Source: Rhytidiadelphus loreus
Lineage: Eukaryota > Streptophyta > Bryopsida > Hypnales > Hylocomiaceae
DNA length: 64,000 nt
NCBI GenBank assembly: GCA_947034895.1
Contig: OX344761.1
Coordinates: 92,455,447 to 92,519,446, forward strand
Direction of reading: 5' to 3'
The notes beneath the pieces were generated by a model. The model worked only from the letters and a program-made list of their open reading frames with translations. It did no database searches and was not told the DNA's origin. This document shows positions 12,960 to 25,490 of this stretch, one piece after another. The position numbers were made by a program, and so were the translations under genes. The stretch's first letter is position 1, and each line of letters begins with the position of its first letter.

Positions 12960-13477
12960 ACTATAGATATCTAGAGGCACTTGGTATTTCCGCACTTCTC
13001 AAAGGGGGATATTATTTCACGGGAATGGGTGCCTCTAGTATCCTATTCCCCCATAAGGTTTCCAATGTCAGAACGATGCCGCAAACGTTCAAACCCGGCG
13101 AAGTGCTGCTGGCCGTCCGGCGTCCAAGCGGGACGTCCCCTAACCAGGAATGCGGCATCTAGGGCTTTTGTCACGAAGCTGACACAGGTATCAAACCCGG
13201 ATACCAACCCTGGTTAAACTTTAACCGCGGTTAGCCGATCAAATCGGAGATCGAGCGTACTTCATCTCCCGTTGCCTTCTCCCTTTCCCATTCCCCTGTT
13301 GCAGCGCCGCTCCTTTCCTGCGCTCATGCTGTTTCTCCGATCGCTTGTCACCCGTTTCAAATCCGTGTAGGAGTGTAGATTATTGAAGCAGCTATCCGTC
13401 GACACAATTTTCGTCCGATTTGGTGCAGTTTTGAGGAAGTTTTGGTAGTTTGAGGGGGTAGTTTGTTTGTTGTGGCG
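12960..13477 (+). promoter_or_regulatory. Promoter / 5' leader region of cystathionine gamma-synthase
   Basis: Base composition shifts sharply from AT-rich repeat to GC-rich, CpG-containing sequence at about 13 kb. A pyrimidine-rich stretch (13262-13320) just upstream of the ATG at 13478 looks like 5' UTR. No TATA box or start site could be fixed by eye. Confidence 0.45.
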
Positions 13478-16400
13478 ATGGCGGCAGCGTTGTGTGCAGG
13501 CCAGGCAGCGGCATCTGCAATGCCGAGTGCTGGCTACGAGCATCGTCCTGATGCGGCCGGAGGTGCGAAATGTGGTGGTGGAACAGGAGGGGAGAAGGTG
13601 CCCGTGATTAATGTGGCCAGCAAGGGTTTCTTTTGCCCGCCTTGCATCACTCGGGTTCCGCCGAATTTTGTGCGCCAGTCGAGTATCAAGGCTCGCCGTA
13701 ATTGCAGCAACATTGGCGTGGCGCAGGTCGTGGCTGCCTCTGCTACGGATCGGAACACTCCCGCTGCTGCTGTGGCGGCGGCGGCTGCGGCATTGACGTC
13801 GTCAGCGCACACGGAAGTCGTCGACGGGTCTCTGGAGCTGGCGAAGCCTGGCGATGGCATTGCTGTCGTTCCGGCGGGTGCCGATGAGGCTGTTATCGTG
13901 CTTCCGTGTAAAGAGATTCCGGAGGTTGAGAAAACTGGTCGGAAGAAATCGAGCACTTTGGCTGTCCATGGCGGTGAGCACCTTTGACATTCAAGAATTT
14001 CGTCTTAGTACAATTGAGATGATGATTTTTCCGTTTCTTCCGCTGTTCAGCAGCGTCTACTATTGTATATGTGAAAGCAGGCAGGGTTTAACTCGTTCTT
14101 TCCTCCTGCCACTGGGAGTCCAAATTAGATATTAAGATTATACCAATTTACTGTGAATTGTCCGTTTCTTATGACACTGTATTATGCGATGAGTGCTGAG
14201 TCTGAAATTGTCAACGAAGAGTGAAGATTCCTGTTATTGAAGACAGGTCGAAGAGACTAGATGTCCAGAAAACTACGAGGATTGCACAAAATCACATTCT
14301 CAGAATGTGAACATTGGCACAGCTCATTTCGAGCTGAAATTTTGAACGTGTTTACACATTTTTTCTGTTGCTGCGCGTAAGCATGTCCAGTGTACTAGTC
14401 ACAATCTTTCAGGGAACGACTATGAGAATGTCTGCGGATTCGCTCTTTTAAGACATATATTGTGTTCAGATAGGTGTCTGAGGATGCAACAATTGTATCT
14501 TCACTAGTTTGCCTCAATCGAAATCTGGATTCGTTATTCCCGAGGTTCATATGAGTTTCCTACCTTCTGCTGCAGGTGAGAGAACCAGGCGTCCAAAGGT
14601 GCAAGATACGCTGACCATACCAATTTGTCAGACATCTACTTATACATTCAAAGATACAGCTGAGTTGATTGCGTTTCAGGTATTTTTTACTGTACTTTGA
14701 ATTACAATTGCACTGCAGCTTGTTATTCTCTACTTTTTTCTGTGAATTTGATGGACGTGGAGGGTGTGGATCGTAAAGTGCATTTGCACCTTGTTGTGAA
14801 ATCATTGAACTTGTTTTTCGTCACGTAGGAAGGGACTTTCACCAGTTTTGAGTATGGACGATACGGCAATCCAACTACAAATGCTGTTGAAGAGAAGATC
14901 AGGTTAGTTTCTCTGAGTGATGCTTTGAAATTAGTATTTTGAACTTGTGTAGTCTCATATGTCGTGTGTTTGCATGTCTGGCCGTTGAGAGAATGCATAC
15001 CAGTTAGCTATATTTTTGCTGTAGATTTTGTTAGCAGGGTTGAGCTTATAAGAAATTGTAAATCAATACGTCATTTTGCCCTCCGTTTTGGCAGCGCTTT
15101 GGAAGGGGCCGAGGTTACTTTACTGTCTGCATCAGGCATGTGTGCAGCCACTACCATGCTTCTTGCGCTGGTCCCAGCTGGTGGGCACATCGTCACGACA
15201 ACTGACTGTTACCGTAGGACTCGCCAATTTATCCAGAGCGTGCTTCCTAAAATGGGTATCACGGTAAGATCCTTACGTCAATTTTTGTCTCGCCGTAGGG
15301 GAGTTTCATTGCTGTTTTTTTGTTTGATTTCGAGTTTATTGGCTCCTTTCTCTTGACTACAAGTCATGGTTTGTCCTGATATTTGAGAATCTTATCATGC
15401 TTTTTGCATGAATGTAGATGAGTGGAAGTTGAACTGATTTATAATGTATTTTGACTTCTTGACAGACAACTGTGGTTGACCCTGCGGATATTCCTGCCCT
15501 TCAGTTAGCACTTGAGAAAAACAAAGTACGTTGCATATTCCATGTTTGTGTGCTGCCCATGATTTTGATTTTCATACTTGTGTGTTTCATACATTCATTT
15601 GTAGTTCATTACTTTATATTTTAGAAGACAGAATCATGATAGACGATTATCTGTTGACCACCTTACACTTGCTGACAAGCAAAATCGTTTCTGTACCCTG
15701 AATGCGATTAGATTGTCGCTAAGCTTGAGGTTGGCCATTGCAATTGGATATCTCAGGTATCAATATTCTTTTCGGAGTCGCCTACGAACCCCTACTTGCG
15801 GTGTATTGACATAGAATTAGTTTCCAAGCTGTGTCACGAACATGGTGCTCTCGTGTGCATTGATGGGACATTTGCGACTCCTGTGAATCAGCAGGCTCTA
15901 GCCCTGGGGGCTGACCTTGTACTCCACTCTGCAACCAAATACCTTGCTGGGCACAATGATGTAAGCTCATTTTTGTAGATGCCTGGATTGATATCTACTG
16001 CTTTCTGTAACAAAAGATCATCACGATAACGTTTGGATGCATCGGCCACTCATGATCACTAATGTCGAGCTAGTACTTGTTACTGGAGCATTATCCTGTC
16101 ATATGTTCTTTCAGAATACACTACGATTTGCTGAGAAGAGTTTGACTGCCGGAGGTTGCAATTTGTGCTATTCGTTACATACTGCTGAACATGCCACATC
16201 CTTATGAGTCACTCTTGAAGGATTATACAATCTTAGTGCATTGTTAATGTTAACAGTATTTTTTTTGTCAGGTTCTGGCAGGGAGTCTCAGTGGGTCCAA
16301 ACAATGCCTTTCTGCAGTGCGAGCCCTGCATAACATCCTCGGAGGTGTTGTTGATCCAGTACGTATCTGCTGCAGAGTACTGGAGTTTGTCAGAATTTAT

Positions 16401-17614
16401 ATGCTGTTCGTGAAATATGTCTCGTCGTGGGGCAAGCCGGGCAGAATCTGGATAGGTCTTTTCTTGGCAAGTATTGTGATAGAATTTCAGTGTTGGTGTT
16501 CTCATGCTGCTCTAGGAGTATGTTTTCTAACTGGTAACTGTTCATCTTGGAACAGAATGCTGCCTATTTAATCTTGCGAGGTTTGAAGACCTTAGATCTT
16601 CGCGTCAAGCAGCAGAACAATACTGCAACTCTGCTCGCATCAAAATTGGAATCCCACCCTAAGGTGTGCAACTTTTACTATTTTCAGCATCTTAATTGCT
16701 TTACGATGATTCTGGAGCTTTCGGAGCTCAACTCTTATGGTATGTTTCTCTTGCAGGTGGCACGTGTACATTATCCTGGCCTGGAAAGTCATCCAGAGCA
16801 TCATATCGCCAAGCGTCAGATGAGTGGCTTTGGCGGCGTCATTAGTTTTGAGGTATTTTCATACCTTCTTTGTTGGCTCTGGACCGAAAGGGAGTAGGTT
16901 TTGCATTGACAGAAGCTAACATGTGAGGAAGTTTGAGTAGGGCTTTATTCGAAACACGAGCCAGTTCTATAGGGACAGTGACTCTCGTAGCGTAGGTGCT
17001 TGTTTTCTTAGTTTTGGGGATATCGTAGACCGTTATACTTTCCCTGCAATTTAAATTTATTTCATATGCTCATTTAGATACGAACTAACAAATTTTGGGT
17101 TATGAATACAGATAGCAGGAGACCTAGAGACCACTTCAAAGTTCATTGATGGTCTTCGGATCCCTTATATTGCACCTTCGCTCGGTGGAGTTGAAAGCCT
17201 GGTTGAACAGCCAACCATCATTTCTTACTGGTACTTCTGTAATCTCTTTGTCAGTGCTTTTTCTTTTATGAACTTTGGTTGGTTTGAATAGTGCTAGCTC
17301 TTTCCTAACGACTGTATATGTGAACTGGTTCTGTTACAGAGAGTAGTATCTGAAACTAATCTGATGGTATTGGGCTTAATGCCAGGAATTGTGAAAATTG
17401 AGTCACCAAGATATTCTTCAGCTAAGTTGGCGAAGAAATGTTATTCAGAGAGAATCTAATCCCAGTTTTTTTCTGTTTTTTTTATAACAGGGATCAGAGC
17501 GCAGCAGAGAGAGCGCGACTTGGAATCAAAGACAACCTGGTTCGCTTCAGCTGTGGTATAGAAGATTACCAAGACATCCTAAATGATGTTGTACAGTCTT
17601 TGGATGCTCTGTAA
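13478..17614 (+). CDS. CGS1: Cystathionine gamma-synthase, plastid
   Basis: PLP enzyme that condenses O-phosphohomoserine with cysteine to cystathionine, the committed step to methionine in plastids. Exons: 13478-13973, 14576-14679, 14829-14902, 15095-15263, 15466-15525, 15757-15960, 16272-16358, 16556-16663, 16757-16852, 17112-17230, 17491-17614; the frame closes at 546 aa. Residues 1 to ~150 form a low-complexity Ala/Gly/Ser-rich transit and regulatory region. The catalytic domain includes [32 protein letters not shown] and the PLP-lysine motif [12 protein letters not shown] (Lys ~362), then [18 protein letters not shown] and the C-terminal [16 protein letters not shown]. Residues 73-86 ([14 protein letters not shown]) are the MTO1 element that mediates S-adenosylmethionine feedback on its own mRNA. 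Identity is secure; the length is close to angiosperm CGS. Confidence 0.97.
13694..13735 (+). promoter_or_regulatory. MTO1 nascent-peptide arrest element in exon 1
   Basis: Codons 73-86 of CGS encode [14 protein letters not shown], nearly identical to the Arabidopsis MTO1 motif. In Arabidopsis this peptide stalls the ribosome in the exit tunnel when S-adenosylmethionine is high and triggers mRNA decay, and substitutions in it abolish feedback. All core residues are visible here, so autoregulation is expected; the effect itself is inferred. Confidence 0.9.
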
Positions 17615-18454
17615 TGCTATCCAGCTGGTTCGTCCACCTTCTATATCTCCACGTAGTATTGAGGCTACGTGTGAGCTTATGATATGTTTTCTGTGCTCTT
17701 TTACATGATTAATGGTTTTGACTCAGACAGTCGTTGCAGCTTTTTGTGACTTTCGCCAATGATAGGCCAAGCTTTTTGTGGGCATCACGTAAAGCTCATG
17801 TCTTCTCGTTTAAGCCGTCATTTTTGCAATACCACTATACCTTTGTTTGTTATAATTTCCAATATTCATATTGATATATGTGAGTTGAATTCCACTCTTG
17901 CACGTACTTGTACAGCTGTACGTGGGTTATTGTAAACCTCTGGGGGACAAAATGACCATCAAGAGGTTGCTCAAAGACATTGACTTGCGACTGTTAAGAA
18001 TCCCACAGTAATTTCTCGAACCTTTTTTATCTAGTGAAACTTTGCAGTCGAGCATGACGAGTTGACGACTGCAAGATCATGGGTACCTTACCAGTATGGA
18101 ACTTTTGGATTCTGAAGATGTATTTGGAATTTGACAGTGTACCACTTTGAGTTACGGACAAGCACAGACCATTATCGAAAATACCAAGTTACCAAGTTGT
18201 TGATGAGGAACCGAATTGTGACTTGGGACCTGCTGAATAATCAATTGGGAGTCACTCGGTTGGTAGGTCAGTGAGAATTCAGGAACGTGTTGACTTATGG
18301 CTTGAAGCGGGAGGTGTCTGTAGGAAGAGGATTAAAGGGAGGCCTTCTGCGTTGGAGGCGTAACACATGAGACCAACACGGTGCCGTGCTTTGATGTAGC
18401 ACACGATCACCACAACAGGGTCAGAACTTGCCTTATTATAGCATCCACCACTGA
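17615..18454. other. CGS 3' flank and spacer
   Basis: The first ~300 bases after the stop are T-rich with mixed composition and fit a 3' UTR. The rest is spacer with moderate GC and no credible ORF. Confidence 0.5.
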
Positions 18455-19664
18455 GAGCATCCCCACCAATGTGTTCTCTATCCCCAAACTTGGGACCTCA
18501 AACTAGTAAACCTTGACTTTATAGAGATGAGACCTTGTGAGTTCTCTATATGAGCTCCAATATAGGGAATTGGGCCCACCTTTTATTGAGTTCTCTATAA
18601 ATTTGGGGTAGAGATCTTGTTTTGACATTGGTGCGCGCAAGCTTCTGTATCCCAATTTCCATCTGAGGTCCTCTCCCTAAATATTTAGGAATATAGAATA
18701 GATTGGTGGGGATGCTTTGAGTGGAGATCCCTATCCCTATTCCTATCTGGATGATTTTCATCTATATAGGGGAGTGCTAGCCCCCACCAATGTACTACAA
18801 CTCCAAATTTTGGAGGAAGAAAGGTTCAAATTTTGCAAATAGGGGTCTCGATATAGAACTCAAACTGAGTAAACCCTATACTAGTTTTTATACCATCGAG
18901 ATGATGTATACTCCTTTGATTTGGGATATTCTTGAATTCTATAAGGAATGCGGAATTACCTTCTTCCACTATTTCAGTATCTAAATAAAGGCTAGTTTTT
19001 TCTTCCAACCTCCAAGTATAGGGAAGATTGGTGGGCAGTCTCTTCTCCATCTCTATCTTCTTAGATGTAGAATTGGAATACAAAAAGGGATGGGGAAGAG
19101 ACTGGTGGGGATGCTCTTAGCATCCCCACCAATGGCTTCCCTATCCCTATTCGAATGATTTTCATCTGGATAGGGAAGAAAATTCCCCCACCAACATTCC
19201 CTATCACTAAAAATTTAGGGAGGGAGGGTTCGAATTCCCCAAATGGGATGATGGATAGGGAACTCAAATGGTGTAATCCCTAAACCACTTTTCACCTTTT
19301 CAACATGAGTTGTGCTTCATTGATTCATAGGAGTACTATTAATTTGGCCTTGTTACTATTTCTAAAGTTCCCTTTTGACTTCTTCCTACTTCTATTTAGC
19401 AATAAGTTGAAAATTTTGGGAAGAACTAGTGGGAGCTTGTAATTCCCTATTTTCATCTATGCTCCCTTTCATTCCAACAAAGATAGGGATAGGGAAGCCA
19501 TTGGTGGGGATGCTTTGAGTTCCCTATCCATCATCCCATTTGGAGAATTTGGACCCTCCCTCCCTAAATTTTTAGGATAAGGGAATGTTGGTGGGGGAAT
19601 TTTCTTCCCTATCTGGATGAAAATCATTTGGATAGAGATAGGGAAGCCACTGGTGGGGATGCTT
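18455..19664. mobile_element. Cluster of GCATCCCCACCAAT-ended foldback MITEs
   Basis: The terminus GCATCCCCACCAAT occurs repeatedly in alternating orientation: in at 18457, out at 18717, out at about 19113, in at 19118, out at 19514 and 19664. The pair 19118-19265 and 19516-19664 forms inverted arms of about 147 bases differing at roughly a dozen positions. Internal landmarks are GATTTTCATCTGGATAGGGA and AATTTAGGGAGGGAGGGT. No transposase ORF. The termini resemble the GAGCATC-type ends common in plant MITEs; superfamily is not assigned. Confidence 0.85.
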
Positions 19665-20239
19665 TTATTCCCTGCCTTTCGTACCTAGATATCTAACCTA
19701 CTACACTTGTATTCATCGACGGTGGCCACTTTGCTTCTTTTGCTTCACTTTGATATCCTCTTTAGAATCAGATGACTTGATAACAACACTATTCACACAC
19801 CTATGCCTCAAATGACAAGTCGTGCAGCTTACTTACAAACCGCATCAAGTAAACAAAGGATTGTAGTCCAAAGTTGCATTGTGTCATTATGGTGTCTATT
19901 GGAAGTGTTGGAGGATCCCATTTGCAGCGTGGTGGTATGCACCTCAGCGTCTACCAATTTTTCCACATGGCTTTTCTCTTGGTTATGATCATGGCCGTGG
20001 TTGTTCCTCTACTGCCGCTAACAACCCCTTACATTCCCCTGATGTACCCTCTACTACGCAATGACCAAATTTTACAATATTCCATCAATTTGAAGATATG
20101 AACATGTTAATTGAAACTGAAATGAAACAAAACTAGGGCTTTATCACTACGTGATTTTTGTCGTCACGATTTGTTGCTTAGTTCTCTTGCAATTGGGCTA
20201 AATGTATTTGGGCCAATATTGTTTTCACTAGGATAAACA
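19665..20239. other. Spacer, no recognised gene
   Basis: Mixed-composition sequence with short overlapping ORFs (about 19803-20101) in competing frames. None shows a motif I recognise. It may be the decayed 5' part of the receptor-kinase relic that follows. Confidence 0.35.
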
Positions 20240-23135
20240 ACCATTCTCATCATATTTAAATGGAACTCTTGTGAATGTTTTGTTGGAACACTTGTTGTCG
20301 CAGCCGATGCTTTGAACGCCATACTCAAAGACTGGATGAAGTTGAATTGTTGTCTACTGTCCTCAATTGGTCTCTGGACTATCATCCTTGTAATACTTCC
20401 CCCCGCCTCATCTCTACTGCCGTTGATTTTGACGGAATTGAAGGTTTTTGGCGTGGAGTTTTCTGTAACTCAGTACTACAAGAGGCAAATGCAACTAGCA
20501 ATTATTATCAACTATCTTGACATCCTTATAGTGAGTCACACACCTACACTTGACTTTGAACTATGATCCTATACACAAACTACCACCTTGAACTAGCGCA
20601 CCATTACAATTAATAAATAGTGGTACAAATTGGTTGAGACCTTTCTAAATTGTTTGGCATAATTAATCTTTGCACCAATGTAATATTTTTGGGACTTTTC
20701 ATAATGCTCACATGGCATGTGGTGGTCAAGTGTAAGATGAAGATGCCTATTTATGCTATTTTTAATAATAATTGATTCATTGAGTTATGTAATGTACTTT
20801 AATAAGAAAGATTTGGCAAATTGTTGACCTTTGGCTTGGATGGAATTGGCAAAATGCTAACCCCCACAAGCTTGAAATCCATATACCCTTGTTGCTCACT
20901 TCTAAACCAAGGGCTATTTTTGGCAAAAAAATTACCAAAAATCTTAAGTTGCTTTGCCTTATTGTCTCACTTGTAACTGTTTCTTATCCTTCTTCCTCAA
21001 GTTATTTGGGAGCAACTCTAGCTACAACTATGATGCTTTTTGCTACCCCAATGTGACTTTGACAAAATATTTGGAAAATTGCCATCAAAGTTCAACAAAC
21101 TAACCAACCTTCAAACCTTGTAAGTCCCAACCATCTGTCATTGTTTCATCTAGTGCTTTGATTGCATGGTTTTTACATTGTATGTCAATTTTGGCCCAAT
21201 CAACTTGACATTTTGCAAACTCAAAAAACATAATCCAAAGCTAACAGGCCCAGTGCTAATTGAGATATTTCAATTGCGCATTCTAGATTTTTGTAAGTAA
21301 AACCAACTTCTATTGATTGTGAATTTTCTTAATAATCGTTGAATTCGTGTTTGTTCAACTACTCTAATGGCACAATTCTATTCTTGCCACAATTTGTATC
21401 TAAAACTCCCTATTTTGCAAGCATGGCAAGGATAAAATTTAGTGTTGTTGCACAGACTTATCCAACAACTCTTTAGACCAAACATTGTCTTCAAACTTTT
21501 TCAACTCTTCCTCTAAATTGGAATACTTGTGAGATGAGTGAAGTTTGATGTGTGTATTGCTATGATATATCAATAGGTATTGTTTATATGTCAACAGTGT
21601 TGAATGTATTTTTTTTAGTTCACTTTCTCAAATTGTTGTTAACTGATTAAATGTAAAATGTAGTGTTGTATCTTTTGCTTTTCAAAACTCCAATACCAAA
21701 TTCATTTTAAGTGTGGAATTCAAAGACTTTAGCTACAACAATTTTAGTAGGAGTCTTCAAGAGAGTTCTTATGAGAATCAATTCAACTTGTCTCTCTAAT
21801 ATGCACCAATCAATTCACAAGAAGTCATTCAAGTACTCTTAATAACCTTGAAATGATTGTAGAGTTAGCTTACATGTGAGTCCAGAGGGCAAGCTTTGTG
21901 CTAATTCAAGTAGTAAGACAAAATAAGCTCCACCGATTGTCTTGCGAGGGTACGCAAGTGGAAAAGGAGGAGTTGAAGTTTCACTGATATCAATGAACAA
22001 CCTCATTGGTGGAGACTAGTCAATCTTGAAAGAATCTAATATGTATGAAATTTCTTATTGTACCCTTCCTCACCTATGGTCTATATGAAAGTACAATTGC
22101 TATTGCAAGGTTTAGAGGTCAACGATGACTTCAAGTCTAATCAATTCAAGTAGTTTCATTGTCTATGAACACTTCAAGATTTAATAATTAAGTTATTATT
22201 ACTTTACGATTGAATTAAATTAAATTTTTTTTGAACTACACTCATAAATTAAGCGGCTAAATCAATCAATGATACATTAGCTCATCAATAGAGTTATTAT
22301 TTTCTCTAATAATTATCCTTTCATATCTTAATACAACTTTTGTTTTGCTTATATGTTATACTATGTCCAAAATTAATCATAGGTTTCTCTTGCTATGTGT
22401 GGATAGACATTTGGTGAACAACAGATTGAATGGAGTATTTCCTACAAAAAAATTTCAAATGTCCATTTGAAGGTATTTTAAAATAGAGATGATTGAACAT
22501 TTTAAGTATTAGTTTGACACGAAACATATTTGGATGGAATTATTATAGAATTCATCAAAAAAATCCCACAAAAAACTTTTTGTAACATTAAACAACCTCC
22601 TTTGGGTTGTTTGCCATACTCATCCTACATTACATGTGCTTCAATATGAGATTTCAAATTCACATCAACATAAGATTTTTAAAATTCAAGCAATCTATTA
22701 TGAAACAATTGTTCAAGATTTATATGTGTGCATATAATAAAACAATTGTAATAACACAAGAGTTAGTGTGCACTTTGAAATGAAGGCATGCTAAGTCTTG
22801 AATAAGTCTTGACTAAATCTTTCTTTCAATTTGAAGAATTGCATATATATTTTAGCCTAATATACATTATTTTATTGTCAGATTACCAAATTATTCAAGA
22901 ATATTCAATAGGTTAAATCTATCTTTATTGATCATGTTTTTTTAGATTTTATACATAATTTTTATGTAATAATTGATTTCAATATGCGATTATGCCGAAA
23001 AATGATAGTTGCAATTGCATTTGTCAGAACTAACTTATTATGGTTGGAACAATTATATCTAGGTCTTATTTGAAACACAAGGTTATTATCATTGCAACAT
23101 GTACATCCACATTATTTGTTTTTATATTGTTTATA

Positions 23136-23453
23136 CATTAGAGGAGTTTTCGGACCCTTGGAGGGCCGTTTCAAGCAGCTCCGGGGGAACTGTCCCCCTG
23201 CAGTTTTCGGGGAACGGCTGTTCCCGATAAAAAAAATTTCAAAAAAAAAAAAAAAAAAAAAAAAGTTTTACTCTTGAAATGCAAAAAAAGAACAGAAAAA
23301 AAAATTTCATTTTATTTTTTTGAAAAATAAAATTATTTTTTTCCGACGTGGAAGTCGCCATTCCACATCTACAAGCTGCTGCGGCCCCCTGCGAACCAGT
23401 TCCCGCAGTCTGGGAACTCACAGCCCTCCAGGGGGCTGAAATCTCCTCTAATG
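23136..23453. mobile_element. CATTAGAGGAG-ended MITE, 318 bp
   Basis: Ends are CATTAGAGGAG and its reverse complement, extending imperfectly inward through CCC-TGGAGGGC. GC-rich arms enclose A- and T-rich runs (a poly-A of about 24 near 23240). The arms stand out against very AT-rich surroundings and lie inside the receptor-kinase relic. No ORF of its own. Confidence 0.75.
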
Positions 23454-24609
23454 GCAATTTTATATATATATGGGAGTTAATGATTAGAATCAAATTGTGT
23501 CTATATTATTCTCTAAGGTGAGATCATTTTGACTTTTCTTAAATCATTTTGTTCTTACAACTTATAAACCAATACTATTTCTTTTTGTAGCTTACATGAA
23601 TGTATTAAAAAGTGGAACTTGTCATATAGCATGCATTTTGAAAAAATTCAAAAATAATTAAATCATCTTAATATACTAATTGAACAACAATTGTATTTTG
23701 TACAAAATGTTAGAAAAAATTGAACATCTAATTGAAAAATCTATCATGCTTTTTTATCACAAATATATTGAATTACGAATTGTTCATTCTACCATTTGTA
23801 TAACAAAGTATATAAGGTACCACACATCAACATATATATTTTTTAGATTATAGTAGTCTCTAATAATGTACATTTTTAAAATTAAATATAATTATGTAAG
23901 CTTTAAGACTTTGAGTGTATAATTATTGTTGATACATCTTATCTACAAAAGGTTCATATTCATATATATGTAATAGATACCTTGATTGATTCTAAAAAAG
24001 TTAATATAGCCTTACAATTAGTAAGATGTACCTCACTTCATATGGAAGTGCTTAAGATGCTCATAAAATATAATCAACTTTTACAATTGGGTAGTTGCAA
24101 GCTATGGTCCACTAGATCTTGGACAAGTTCTTTGTGCATTCTTGCTGATGTTGATACAATTTTGATTTTTAAACCATTTAAAAAAATTCTTACTATCGTA
24201 GTATTACAAAATTCAAAGTACAAAACATTAGACCTCTATATAAACAAAGAGATGATTGAAGTTTTGATTTTTCAAAACAAATTGTCTTAAAAATATGAAA
24301 TTTTGAAACCTCTCATTTTATAATACTTTGATTGAACAAGGACAATACTTTGAGCTTTAAAAAGTTCCAAATTTAATTCTATATTTAAATTCTATGTTCA
24401 TTACAAATTCCACCTAAGGATTTGAACTCTAAACTACATCCAAAAACTAAAATAATCAAAAAAATTTAATTGGTAGGGACATAATGAATCATCTTATAAT
24501 ACTGAGATAAAAAATTCAATTAGCTAAAACTAAATATTTGAAATATTTGATGATTTTTTTTTACACATTTGTCAATTTGAAAAATTTAGAGCCATAAATT
24601 TCATTGAAG

Positions 24610-24922
24610 TACACTAAAAAGGATATTTAGTGTTGGCAACACTATTTGTGAACCATGACACTAAATATCATTTACCCTACTAAAGTAAGTAACACTAAAT
24701 GTAATTTCTAACACTAAAAGTACTCTATGGTAAATCTGAAATCTGTACTCTATGGCAAATCTGAAATCTGAAATCTGTACTCTATGACAAATCTGAAATC
24801 TGAATCTATGCATTGAAGTTTAGCACTACACTAATTGTCCTAAAATTGACATTTAGTGTAGGGTCAAGTAGGGTGGTAATTACACTAAATGTAATCCAAC
24901 ACTAAATATCCTTTTTAGTGTA
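24610..24922. mobile_element. TACACTAAAAAGG-ended MITE, 313 bp
   Basis: Perfect terminal inverted repeats of 27 bases beginning TACACTAAAAAGGATATTTA. The interior has further ACACTAAATGTAAT motifs in both orientations and a short tandem repeat with unit ACTCTATGGCAAATCTGAAA (24725-24805). It lies inside the receptor-kinase relic. No ORF. Confidence 0.9.
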
Positions 24923-25490
24923 GTGAGACAATGCAATGATTATTTATTGAAGGGTTAATTAAAAAAAAAAAATCTTTCAAAATTTTCTCAAATAATAAGA
25001 AAGATGTTCTATCTCTATAAATATGTTTTTACAAAATAGTAAGTCATAGTGTAATTGCATAGTAGTAAGTCATGTCTTAGAAATTTTAAAATCTTAAAAA
25101 ACAATGAAAAGTAGTACATTGCAACATAACATACCAACAATAGGATTAAAAGGATTGTCAGTCACATCTAAAGAGATTTTGGACTCAATCACTCAAATCT
25201 ATATTCATAGTTGTATTCATTGAAGCTTTAATAATTTTATAGGGGTATCTTATGATTAAATCAGATTTATTTATATTTTGCAAATGATTTAGGAGATGAT
25301 CATGAACATACTTCATTAAATTGGGAAGTATAGTTAAATATCATTGTAGGAATTGCACAAGGGCTTCCATGTCTTCACAAGGATTTGCAATCACCAATAA
25401 TTCACCAAGACACTAAAGCAATCAATGTTCTTTTAGATAAGAAGTACAATTCCAAAATAGTAGATTTTAGTTTGACATATTTGTTTCTTA

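Larger units (their letters stand above)
20240..25490 (+). pseudogene. Relic of an LRR-VIII-type receptor-like kinase
   Basis: Scattered plus-strand fragments occur in receptor-kinase order. At 20318-20520 there is a pre-LRR segment (RLDEVELLSTVLNW, DYHPCNTS, GVFCNS). Then come LRR pieces: KLPSKFNKLTNLQTL at 21074-21120, GPVLIEIFQLRILDF at 21247-21291, DLSNNSLDQTLSSNFFNSSS near 21455-21515 and NNRLNGVFPTKKF at about 22417. At 25295-25485 a kinase segment reads SLNWEV, a stop, LNIIVGIAQGLPCLHKDL, IIHQDTKAINVLLDKKYNSK and IVDFSLTYLF. The HRD arginine is now Q and the DFG glycine is S. Stops, frame changes and two MITEs lie between the pieces. The CLHKDL...HQDTKAINVLLD layout points to the LRR-VIII class. 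Clearly non-functional. Confidence 0.75.

Noticed and set aside
13534..13956. 140-codon antisense frame over CGS exon 1
   Set aside because: It is the mirror of Ala/Gly/Ser-rich coding sequence; the plus frame carries the MTO1 motif and CGS homology.
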